DNA from: Pleurotus djamor
Taxonomy: Eukaryota; Basidiomycota; Agaricomycetes; Agaricales; Pleurotaceae
Assembly: GCA_029747585.1 (NCBI GenBank)
Contig: JAPEVF010000843.1
Coordinates: 1-11,234, forward strand
Direction: 5' to 3'
DNA: 11,234 nt
Under the pieces are notes generated by a model. It did not search any database and was not told the DNA's origin. It saw only the letters and a list, made by a program, of their open reading frames with translations. Shown piece by piece: positions 1-8,875 of the stretch. Positions within the stretch are counted from its first letter, which is position 1. Each line of letters opens with the position of its first letter. A program made the position numbers and the translations under genes.

Positions 1-952
1 TCCTCTCCATGAACAATGCACGCAGACCCCGTCAATCCTACCTCACATCTGGGCCGCAGCAGTTTACGGTTATCTGTCTGTAGCCTGTAGGTGGTGGTTC
101 GTTGCGAAGTCGGCGAGTGGAGATTTTGAAGGGATGGAAAGACGAAGAATCCTTCAAATATGTGACCCATGTCTTCACTTCCTGTACATTGCGGCTCATA
201 TGCATCGGGTAGGATTCCTACCCTATATCCCGACTCTGAACACTATATTTCACGCACCATACCCACATCGCCTACTCGACTCTGTCTTTTCTAAGCTTGC
301 TTGTCTGCCGGTGCCTCAACTACCATTGGCGCTAGGAAGGGATGCACCCCCTCCAATCCTCCTCCCCATCAGGCCCGTCATCGCCAGCAAACCACGCTCG
401 TAGCAACAACATGAACACGACCCTACGTTGGCTGTCGCCATGTTGGAGATAGGCCCCATCTCCCTTCCACAGCATCCAACATCAGCGCTCAGTCGCAGCC
501 GCCTCTCTCCCATCTCCTCTTTCTCTCCTCCATTAGTAATTTGATTTCATATCATTGATCAGCGCTCAGCAGTGAGTCCGTAAATGAGAGGAACCACTTG
601 CGTCCCAAACTCCCTCAACAATGGTAGATCTTGGGTAGATGTCATCTTATAATAGGACTCGTACGCCGTGCCGTGGCAACGGCCCACAGCGGCAAGTCAG
701 TACACGGCCTTCTGAAGAGAACACGCACGCTTCTACACATCCCCATCACGCGTGTAATCAAATCAACAACATATCTATCCGTTAGGAATAGGATTCCCCC
801 GGTATACCAATCATAGATACCGGCCTGATGCATGATGCCTGATGGAAGAGAAGCAAATATAATATGAACGCGTTGAGCATTGCTGAGAAGGGCCAATGAT
901 AAGGAATACATGTGAGATCTGTATCAACTTGATGTCTCGCTTGAACATTCAT
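1..952. other. No recognisable gene; pyrimidine tract and short repeats
   Basis: Short open frames occur on both strands, but none has a family motif or a convincing intron set. The stretch just below 953 must include the GFA 3' UTR. On the plus strand 502-531 is a 30-base C/T run with a single A, of the sort found before transcription starts in filamentous fungi; no gene was found after it. A 12-base direct repeat (ATCAGCGCTCAG) lies at 481-492 and 558-569. An inverted repeat GCCGT-N4-ACGGC lies at 670-683. Confidence 0.5.
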
Positions 953-1670
953 TCATTCCACGAATAACCCGTTTTCCTTGTGCCAATCTTCAAGAGATAG
1001 TTTCGGGTACTGTTTATAAACCTTCTTATCACCCTCGGGCAGCCGCACATAATCGGGCTTGGAGTTGGTCATCAAGCATGTCTGAAACATGCCGTAAGTG
1101 AATGTACGACGGTATTCAGTTAGAGGGTGTGAAATACCATTGTTTTTGGGGAAGGAAGCTGAGGTTCATCAATGGCCGACGCGAATGGGTGGATTAACTC
1201 CGGCCTATCGTACATTCAACAAGGACATTATTGGGGTTAGAGGAATGACACCTTACCAAGTTTCGTCGTAAAGCCAAAGCATTGTTGAGCATTTGGAGCA
1301 AAAACTGCGCTCAGAGGACACGATTTTCTCATCCGGCGTGTCTCTGTTGAGCACCGCTTTGTATACGCTAAGCGGAGAGTGATGATGTCATGAGATGGGA
1401 TCGTAGATCAGTCAGTCAGCGAACTCACTTGATATTCTCCTTGCCTTCGACTTTTAGAGTGTTCGAGTGGCCACCGAGATTTATCGAACCGCCAGCGCCC
1501 CCAACTTTACGACATATAGAACATAGGCAGAGCTAGATCGCCGAAAGCATGATTACCAAGTTGACTTAGATTAGGTTTGCGCAACTCACTTGGTAGGGCA
1601 CTGGAGTGCTAGACATTAAGCTGAATTTGACAGCTCCGCAGTGACAACTGCCTTTCAATTCGAGAGGCAT
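953..1670 (-). CDS. GFA/CENP-V-domain zinc protein (glutathione-dependent formaldehyde-activating enzyme family), 163 aa, 5 exons
   Basis: The model joins 1670-1590, 1532-1429, 1367-1257, 1204-1138 and 1081-953. The introns are 57, 61, 52 and 56 nt, all GT-AG, and every junction keeps frame. The protein carries the zinc ligands of the GFA family (PF04828, Mss4-like fold): CHC at C9 and C11, CLCSIC at C29, C31 and C34, and FCSKC at C85 and C88. By analogy with Paracoccus Gfa, C9/C11/C85/C88 would hold a structural zinc and C29/C31/C34 the second zinc. Other family-typical stretches are GAGGSINLGGHS, WPELIHPFASAID and a C-terminal LPEGDKKVY. The length is usual for fungal members and no signal peptide is seen. 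The start was chosen because family proteins begin just before the GSCHCGAVKF motif and the open frame further upstream has no ATG. The family is linked to glutathione and formaldehyde, but true substrates of fungal members are mostly unknown. All motifs are present, so the gene looks intact. Confidence 0.93.
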
Positions 1671-1967
1671 TGCGAGATAAGATTGGTGGTGTGGTGGTGG
1701 TCTGACTGGGAGATTTGTGAGTCGTGCGAGTCCTTGATGACTCAAAAAGAGGAGTTTGAAAGCCACAACGGCACGAGGGTGCCGTCAGACCCATAGTGTA
1801 GGTCGGTGCAACGTTTTGACGATAGCATCCGCTCATGTCTGCAGGTTCCCTTCGTCAAGTAAGACACGTCCATAAACCTAAGACAATTACCGCGAAGGCC
1901 TAGAAACCGTCAAGGATGAGCGATGCCATAATAATCAACAAATCCAAAGGACCGTCAACTTGCCGCA
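1671..1967 (-). promoter_or_regulatory. Upstream region of the GFA gene
   Basis: About 300 bp between the GFA start and the degenerate open stretch at 1968-2309. On the minus strand the last 30 bases before the ATG are rich in CCA/CAC, as often seen in fungal 5' leaders. No TATA box was found near the start. Apart from the CGG-N10-CCG palindrome nothing else stands out. Confidence 0.4.
1768..1785. promoter_or_regulatory. Perfect inverted repeat ACGGCAC-N4-GTGCCGT (CGG-N10-CCG) upstream of the GFA gene
   Basis: Seven bases pair perfectly across a 4-base spacer, 98-115 bp upstream of the GFA start. The CGG half-sites are 10 bp apart in inverted orientation, a spacing known for Zn2Cys6 dimers such as yeast Put3. 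A factor with such a cluster is encoded 1.4 kb upstream. The repeat is seen directly; its use as a binding site is inference. It could also be a chance palindrome or a hairpin in the 5' leader. Confidence 0.35.
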
Positions 1968-2309
1968 TCATCTTNNTATGTTATTCAACTCATATGGGTA
2001 TTTGAGCCACTCGCGTTCCGATATTTTCGTGCATGTAGACCCAATTACTGCGANATATGGGGCCATGACTGTTTTCCTTGAGCGAATACCAGTGATACGG
2101 GTCGTATGCGCGTCAAANGCCTCCTTGACAGCCCCGCAATGACAGCTAGTGAATGGTTCAGAGATACGAGCGTATCTTGGCCCCCCAAGCGCGGAGATGG
2201 CGATGTAGATGATGGTATTGATGATGGCGTCCGCCAGGCTGCGTNCGAGCACCTCCCCAGTCGTCTTGAGTCGGAGATTGTCGGAGACTGAACCTTCCTT
2301 GGTGTCCAT
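1968..2309 (-). pseudogene. Open stretch with a GFA signature motif; probable relic of a second GFA copy
   Basis: On the minus strand an ATG at 2309 opens a 113-codon frame with five N-containing codons. Around residues 55-62 it reads SCHCGAVK, identical to residues 8-15 of the intact GFA protein. The two 24-base coding stretches differ at four positions, all synonymous. Nothing after the motif matches the rest of the family: there is no CxCxxC, no FCSKC and no C-terminal LPEG motif, either in frame or nearby. Codon choice upstream of the motif looks coding (many ATC, GCC and ACC codons), partly because of an ATC-rich run near 2190-2225. The likeliest reading is a decayed first exon of a GFA paralogue. 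A real unrelated gene or a chance match remain possible. Confidence 0.3.
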
Positions 2310-3103
2310 AACTCGGTCGAACNCNNGAACTTGTCAACGTTGTCACAAACGTTTACNTCAACTCAATCGACTTACGTCGACGGCGANGGTAAGTCNTCAT
2401 TGCGTCAACATCTCTCCTCGTTGCTCCTTCGTACTCTTCCCAAATGGCCGATGATTGTTTTACAAACCTGATTTAATGAGCCTGATTTGTCTTTGGACGA
2501 ACTTGCTGTCAACTTCGCATCTTGATGAGGCCTCTTTTTTCTTCGAAATCATCAAAAGCTCCGTCCGCAGTCATTCTGAATCCCTTTTTCATAGGTTTCT
2601 GCTAAGTGAGGCGTCGTCCTTGCCGCCCAACTCCGCTCCACGAACTGTCGAANAAGAAAATAATACTGGTGCTGTCGCATCAGTTTGCCTCCCACCATTC
2701 GCACGCCCGTTTCGCGTCCATCGTATTCGGTCGGGACTGCGCATTTGGAGCTTCCTGAAACCTTTCAAGGTAACCCACCCTTGCAAATCCTCTCCGTAGT
2801 GTATAAACGTTCAACGCACCATTGTAAATTGTAAAATGCAAATACATGAGGCTTTTTGTTATCCCATCGAGTATAGAGTGGTGACTAGTGACGACGTAGC
2901 GACTCTGGGCGGTAAAAAATAGATAAATAAGAGGGCCAAATTCAAATAATTCACGTATGATACAATTATAGCGGTGTCAATCAATGCCAGGCGCAACCCG
3001 TTGAGCGTCCCCTTTGTCTATGTATGTGAGATGCGAAAAAAGAGGCGAGAACCGAAAAAGAGCCTAAATGAACAATTGGGATTTGGGGTGATGGGGTAGG
3101 CTT
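2310..3103. other. Intergenic stretch with the presumed 3' UTR of the transcription factor gene
   Basis: The part next to 3103 should be the 3' UTR of the minus-strand transcription factor gene. No canonical AATAAA is present on that strand, which is common in fungi; AT-rich stretches near 2915-2970 are the best candidates for 3' end formation. A plus-strand open frame at 2455-2799 and overlapping minus-strand frames have no recognisable motif. Ns occur up to 2653. Confidence 0.45.
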
Positions 3104-5995
3104 TCACTGCTCTGGGAAGAACCCAAGCAGACCAGCATCGCCCGCACTATCTCCGTCGCTTTGGGTCACCTGTACCCGAATCTTCATGAGCTCATCCCAT
3201 AAGTGCGAAGGGATCTGGTCGCCGCGACGAAGGAATGAGCGAATATGATCCAGCCATTGCTTCATCAACCGATAACGGCCCTCGGCCTTCGTGGTCATAG
3301 CTTTCGCAGGTGACGATACTCCCTCTTGCATGGTAATCAACGACACCTGGGCCAACCAATAGAATGGCAGGGCGTTGCAAACGAACGGTGGTTCATCCGG
3401 TTTCTTCTCCAAAAGCATCGTCTCCGGACTCGTAAGCCACGACTGTAGCCAATTTTGCAACGAGACCTGGGCCTGACGCGAGTTTTCTTTCGAGTTCATT
3501 GATTCGGCCGATACCGAGGTGACGTCACCAATTGAATGATGGGCCGAGGAGTTGGAAGAAGGTTGTTGTTCCACTCTACAGGCGTAGATGTTTCGCAAGA
3601 TGGAGTGAATCAGGATGAAGTGGGCGAAGGGAGTCAGAGGCAAGGGAGGACTGAGCGGTCGTCCTTCCGTGAGCGCCGTAAGCGCATTCTGCATTCCAAC
3701 ACCTAACAACCGTGTGTGCCCCATCCCATAAGGAGAAGGCGTACGCAAGGCATCCAACCAGGCTTGTGCGCTTCCAGCCCGCCAAATAATGTCGTCGCAA
3801 GGAAGACTTATATCGAATTCGGTTGGCTGGAAGGATGGGGTAAGGGAGAAATACATGCAATGACAGCAGTCATGCAAGTAGGATAAAAATAAGGCACTAC
3901 CGAGGGATCAGTCTTCCTCGGAGAACCGGAGAGAGGATGAATAGCGTACCGTTTGATAGACTCGAACGAAGACCATTCTCTCCAAGCTGATTCCAAGGAA
4001 CTAGGGTCATTGAAATCTTGAGGCTTCCAGGAGGCGACTCGGCTGAGTAGACCTGACCTTCTGATCATCTAAAGTGGAGAGTTGCTATGATAAGCATGTC
4101 GTCGCATGGGTTAAAGCTTATCACATACCATGACAAGCATGCCGTGATACACATTGGACGAAACCCTTTGGTCAGCGCGTTGGTGGAATAAACCGATCGC
4201 TTGAAGTAGAACGATAGCCTGGATGAGATGCATATGTTCGATGGATTCGGATTTGCTCTTCGTCTAAACACCGGCAAGAAGAGGCCATTGAGCTATGATT
4301 GTGCATAATAAGCGGGATGGGGACTTACAAATTCCTGGATGAGAATGTCGCGAGTAGAAGCTAGCGTATCATTGATGAAGTTGAGCGCGGTTCTTGTCTT
4401 CACAAATAGGGCGCCGCACGCTTGCATCGCGCGAATAAGGATAGGTGGTTTGCCTTCAATCGACCACGTTGAGGGGTGCAAAATAGGCACTTGAGTGGCA
4501 AATGCGGTAAAGAATAGGTACACTACAACAAAGGATATGCGTCAATCATGATGCATATGGCTAAGTAGGACTGGGATCATTTAGACATACAGTAATGCTG
4601 CAAATCCGAGGCGGGAGGAGCCATCGGCTCTGTAGCCGAGGCGTCTAAGCTTGTTGAACTTGGGGCGTGTACCATGCTGACGTCTGATGGGTGAGTCAAG
4701 GGAGGAGCAACCGAAAGAATGTCTCCCGAGAAAGGCGTAGGATACTGTGGGTGCAGGCCGGTGTCCAACATTTGTGAATAAGCGAGCTCCTCCGTGGGCA
4801 AACTCGAGTAATTAGAGAAGAAGTCATGCCCTTCCATCCATCCGAAATCTCCGTGTATTGATGATGGTGGCTGGGGCGAACACGGGGTAAAGGACTGCTC
4901 AAGGAAGGGCTCGAACATTGTCGTGGTAAAGAGCTTGTTGAGGTGCGAGTCGAGCGTAAGAGCATCGAGTCCGAGGTCATAAGAGTTCATTTGGTTGTCA
5001 AAGAACTCTGACCGTGGCGATGATGTGGTTGAAGCGGAGGCAGTTGAAGAACTGGATGAGGATGTGAAGCTGGGAATGTCTAGGATGGAGGGATCGTGAT
5101 GCGTGGGAAGGAAGGCAGCTCGAGAACCCATGAAACCGGCATTTGAGAAATTCGAATAGAGTTGTGAGGGAGTGGGAGGCATGGATGAAGTAGGCGTAGG
5201 CGTAGGGTCGGGAGTTACCGAGGTGGTGGGGGATTTGGTACTGGCTCGCATGGCAGCACGCTTCGCCGCGGCTGCTTTCTTGTTTCGAGAAGTCTCTGGA
5301 TCATTTATGAAGATGCATTCGCGACCACGCGAAGCACACTTCGAGCATGGGTATTGGAGGTCGCACTATTCCAAGACGGGTCAGTCAGTGAAGACGTCAT
5401 CCATGTTGAACGAGGTCATCACCTTGATTTTAGACTCAGCGCATGACTTGTGAGAGAAGGGGATTAGGATGGTCGAGAGCAGCTTCGAAAGGAAGTCCAC
5501 ATACCTGGCAAGACTTTCGGCGGGAGCGATTAGCATTTTGCCTAGGACTTGGGCTTAGCAACTATCAAAGGAAAGATGATGGAAGGGAAAGCTCACTGGT
5601 CGCCGCATGTCCTCTTGTGCCGCGTTAAGAGGTCGCTCCTCGTGAATTCGGCGTTACACGTCTGATATAAAAGCTTTGAGGGATCACTCGAAGGGGTGAT
5701 GTAACTGTCGGTGACGTACGTTGCAACGATGAGACCGCTCATTCGTATCTGGGTACAAATTCCCAGTGAGAGACTGCGAGAGAACAGCTGGGCGTTATAG
5801 TGACTCACGAGAGCGCAGATGGCGATTGAGATGGGTGGTTCTAGTGAACTTCGCCGGGCACAACGAGCAATATTTTGTCTGAGGAAGAGAGGGCATATTC
5901 CCTCTGTGGGCGCGCATGCGGGAGGCCTCGCCGTTGGCCTTGAAGTCTATGGAGTTTCTCGGCGCTGGAAGCTGAGCAAGTTGTGGGGTGGCCAT
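3104..5995 (-). CDS. Dual zinc-finger transcription factor: C2H2 fingers + Zn2Cys6 cluster + fungal-specific TF domain, 785 aa, 10 exons
   Basis: Exons: 5995-5809, 5748-5720, 5661-5597, 5541-5505, 5446-5423, 5365-4591, 4522-4329, 4263-4129, 4068-3950 and 3896-3104. The nine introns are 53-68 nt, GT-AG, and frame is kept throughout. Finger 1 uses C43, C46, H59 and H63; finger 2 is C2HC (C71, C74, H87, C91), joined by a TNERSHR linker. A basic NANRSRRKSC stretch leads into a Zn2Cys6 cluster (C105, C108, C115, C121, C124, C131). Residues about 155-235 are Ser/Thr/Pro-rich with several TP and SP pairs, followed by an acidic and aromatic stretch that could activate transcription. From about 370 the sequence matches the fungal-specific TF domain (PF04082), including HYLYLFFTAFATQVPI, a YHGMLVMMIRRSGLLSRV stretch and YLHDCCHCMYF. 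It should act in the nucleus as a sequence-specific regulator. Dual C2H2-C6 factors are known in fungi, but I cannot name the targets. The start has an in-frame stop (TAA) 12 nt upstream and G at +4. No broken residue was seen. Confidence 0.95.
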
Positions 5996-6275
5996 GGGCG
6001 GGGGACGTTAAGAAGCTCAGGCCGAACATGTTGACTTTATAACGTTGGGCATAGGATAAGCGTCGTAAACCCCTCAAGATCTCAACAGGGATCAGATGAG
6101 ATTGCTCAATTACCAGTTTGTGAGTACTATCTCTCCTAAGCGGCGGCTATGGGAGTCCTAGGCGAAAAACTGAAGATGAAGCAACTCAGATCCGGACCAA
6201 AAATATAATCTTTTCCGGCACTCACGGATCCAATAGCAAAGCGCTGAGCCGCACCAGTTTCGAAAAGGAACATCT
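5996..6275 (-). promoter_or_regulatory. Upstream region of the transcription factor gene, with a TATAAAG at 6035-6041
   Basis: On the minus strand TATAAAG lies 40-46 bp before the start codon. If it is a TATA box, transcription would begin close to the ATG and skip an out-of-frame upstream ATG at 6027-6029. If transcription begins further upstream, that ATG opens a frame that overlaps the true start and would lower translation. The sequence does not decide between these. Confidence 0.3.
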
Positions 6276-6290
6276 TTCAACCCGGTTGAA
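6276..6290. promoter_or_regulatory. 15-bp palindrome TTCAACC-C-GGTTGAA upstream of the transcription factor gene
   Basis: Seven perfectly paired bases flank a single central C, 281-295 bp upstream of the transcription factor start. The symmetry fits a dimer-binding operator, possibly autoregulatory. The palindrome is seen directly; any protein contact is inference. Confidence 0.25.
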
Positions 6291-7803
6291 TGTAAAGGCT
6301 TGGAGGTTTACTTTTTTTCGAAAGAGACCTGCCAGTCGCGTACTTGAGCTGCGTCTCATCTAGGCCCAGGTCAACGACAATCCCCCCCACATGATTGGTG
6401 CGACTCTTGGCGAGAAATGGACCTGGCCAACGCGCAGATGGTGATGTGGCATTGAAAAGCATGTTACGTCGTCGGTGGTCATTAATTGATGAAGTTGGAG
6501 AAGATATACACAGTGGTGAGAGAGCAAGAGACGCAGCCAGCACAATCGCTGTACGAACTGATCGGCTAGCCAATAGGAGCTTCTCACGCCACAACGTGAC
6601 AGTTCGGCTGTTGACCGAAAGGACCCAGTTGCTTTTGCATTGCATGATATTGTCCAAGTCTGTGCAATTTTATGAGCCCCAAGTTTGACGTCTACGCGGC
6701 TCACTACTTCTCTGTTTCAGCACTGATTGAAAGGGCACACGCGCCCAGGTCCGCTGGAAACCTTGCTTGGTCTGGATTCAGAAGAAAGCTTACAGGACAT
6801 TCATCGTAGGTACTTCCCACTCCTTGTTGGGGTAGTCATCATCGACTGATCGACCGGTCTTGCGTTCTAAAAGGTCCTTGTGTGCTGTGGATTTTTTCTT
6901 CTGCTCTTGCTTCTCCTCAATACACGCGGAGGAATGTCACAGAACTCTCCGCGAACATACATTATATCCACATCAAGATAGGAACTATTGCGTTATGGGG
7001 AAACGTACGGAAATGACATCTGCGCAATGGCAATCCCAAACTACCACGGGTCACCCCGATAATGATGGCGGGATGCCACCATGATCTTTGCGCATGCGTC
7101 GGATGACCTTCTCAACCCCCAAACATCCAGCCCGACGTGACTTCGGCTATCATCAATCATTCACCAATCGGTATCTGTCGAGGTTGCCTCCCCCTGCGCA
7201 GCCTTTCCAAGCTCGTACCATCAACACTCACGAATAGATTCAATTTCATACCCAGTAGCGCAGCGTTCNAAAAAGTGGCTACCTCTTTCAAACCGGCCGC
7301 ATCGTGGCAACTAATGGAGTCATCCCATGAGTATCCAAGTACTTATGGCGCTACCGTCGCGAGTGTCTAATGCAGATGCAGACTGACGGCCTCCTATCTT
7401 CAGTCGACGCCCATTTGTTACGTTGTGGATAAAAACATCTTCAAATCCAGACACCGAACTGGAGCCTTCAAACTCTTATCGGTCGGCATTGTCCTCATCC
7501 CACTATAATACCTTGCCCACACTGACGTACCCACAATAATAGACCGATTGTTATCAGCACGATTCTGATCCCAAAACGCACCCATCGCGCCGCCATAATA
7601 AATGATTTCGCTGCTGCCTCTTGGATTTTGAAAGACTCGCCAAGTTTCATGCGCGTTTTCGTTACCCACTTCCATCCACCTTGTCCTATTCGCTCGCGGT
7701 GCCGGTGATTCTTCGCTTCTTTGCCTATCATGCGCTCCCGGGCTACAGTCTGCGAAGCGTGCTCACCGGCTTTTCAGTCGCATCTCGAGCTGTCAGGATC
7801 TGC

Positions 7804-7890
7804 GGGGGCCAGCCATTCCTTTCGAAGATCCTCTACTGGTATCTCGAAAGGCACTCCTGCCCTCTGCTTGGGGAGCCAGCCATTTCTTTC
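7804..7890. repeat. Short direct repeat, two 20-base copies 67 bp apart
   Basis: Copies at 7804-7823 and 7871-7890 share 18 of 20 bases around the core GCCAGCCATT. Both differences are transitions (G to A and C to T). It may be a remnant of a local duplication or simple chance. Confidence 0.4.
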
Positions 7891-8388
7891 ATGGACACGC
7901 AGAGAATGTTGACACCCTTTTCATCTTGCTTCGGAGTTCCCGGGCGCGATATCCCGATTGGTAAAGCTTGTCTCAGACGAATATAGCACCGTCTTCCATA
8001 CGGTTTCACTGATATCCGCATGATAATAACCAGTGTCATCCTCCTTCAAGAGCAGCCNTTGCCACAGTCTCTGCCGTCACCGTACCANAAANCGTATCGT
8101 TAAGCCCTGCAAGTTCANTACTGAAATTGCAGCGGCCCCCCTCTCCAAACAAGGTTAATACTTTATCTGGACGCCACCTTTGATCGTCTCCCACTTCATC
8201 TTGGATGGATCTAGACACAACTTTAGCGCTCAACTGTTTCCAATATCTAAATCTGCCTGGCTCGACAGTGCGTTGCCTTCGCGTCTCGACAACCATCTAT
8301 CACATTGGTACATCCAAATGATCTCAACGCTCGAGAAGCCTCCTCTTCGTTTCACCCGCAACCCCACAGTTTCTGCGGGGTGTGCACC

Positions 8389-8742
8389 ATGTCACCTACT
8401 CGGGATTCTCCCGTACTCGAAGCGCATGGAATCATGAACCACCANTCCAGACCAAGCTCATATGCAGAACCCTCCATTGTAGGTACTCAGCGGAGCGCTC
8501 CCAACGGATATACATATCTAAGGCAATGTCGTACAAACTCATCCTTGTTAGCTCATTCGGGAAGCCAAGCCCTCATGTTGATATCGCACTGTCGAACGCC
8601 GCCGGTGCTCCTTCAGACGGATTCTTTCCACTGGACTTTTACGTCACGGTACGCTTCTATAGGGAAGCTGTTCGCGCCAGCCAAACATTATTTCGAGATA
8701 CCCATTGATGTGACCGCAGTACATATCCATCCATCATCATGA
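8389..8742 (+). CDS. Weak open frame with a good start context, 117 codons, unrecognised
   Basis: The ATG sits in the context GCACCATGT, with A at -3, which is favourable for eukaryotic initiation, and the frame runs to a stop at 8742 with one N codon. I recognise no domain, signal peptide or membrane segment. An overlapping frame from an ATG at 8526 to 8708 looks equally plausible, which argues against either being real. No neighbouring gene supports it. Confidence 0.1.
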   Translation: MSPTRDSPVLEAHGIMNHXSRPSSYAEPSIVGTQRSAPNGYTYLRQCRTNSSLLAHSGSQALMLISHCRTPPVLLQTDSFHWTFTSRYASIGKLFAPAKHYFEIPIDVTAVHIHPSS

Positions 8743-8840
8743 ATCAAAACTACTCACGCTGTTGTCCGGATTGACTCTTCGCCAACGCCACCATGTCCAT
8801 GTTGTAATGTCATTATAAGTTATTCTTTCCTACCATATGT

Positions 8841-8875
8841 CATAGATCCACGCCGGNCTTGTGGCTAGATCTATG
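8841..8875. repeat. Inverted repeat CATAGATC ... GATCTATG
   Basis: Eight perfectly paired bases enclose 19 bases (one N), inside which CAC (8849-8851) and GTG (8861-8863) can extend the stem past a 4-base bulge. CCACGCC at 8848-8854 can instead pair with GGCGTGG at 8887-8893, giving a competing fold. The pairing is seen directly; no function can be assigned. Confidence 0.4.

Larger units (their letters stand above)
6291..8840. other. About 2.5 kb with no recognisable gene
   Basis: Open frames on both strands reach about 120 codons, several only by using TTG or GTG as a start. None gave a recognised domain, and no consistent GT-AG exon chain could be built. One minus-strand stretch near 7560-7690 encodes a hydrophobic run resembling a membrane helix, but without supporting context. 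A near-perfect 20-base direct repeat is present at 7804-7823 and 7871-7890. A small hairpin (CCCCACAG-TTT-CTGCGGGG) lies at 8362-8380. Ns appear at 7269 and from 8058 on. Confidence 0.4.

Noticed and set aside
642..911. Minus-strand open frame starting with an apparently hydrophobic N-terminus
   Set aside because: It begins about 40 bp after the GFA stop, inside the expected 3' UTR, and has no family motif.
1671..1766. N-terminal extension of the GFA protein
   Set aside because: The frame is open back to 1766 but holds no ATG upstream of 1670, and family members start directly before the GSCHCGAVKF motif.
5774..5808. Shorter intron 1 of the transcription factor, ending at the CGCAG acceptor (5774)
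   Set aside because: It would be only 35 nt, add 25 nt to exon 2 and shift the frame, losing H63 of finger 1. The acceptor at 5749 restores H63 and the TNERSHR linker.
5841..6077. Minus-strand open frame overlapping the transcription factor start
   Set aside because: It relies on a TTG start and lies in the wrong frame over exon 1.
6277..6657. Minus-strand open frame with a hydrophobic stretch
   Set aside because: It starts at TTG, overlaps other equally open frames, and has no recognised domain or intron signals.
7621..7986. Plus-strand open frame of about 120 codons
   Set aside because: The start is TTG, codon use is not convincing and nothing in the translation is recognisable.
8362..8380. 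Hairpin CCCCACAG-TTT-CTGCGGGG as a terminator
   Set aside because: There is no U-tract, no adjacent gene, and intrinsic terminators of this kind do not apply to fungal nuclear genes.
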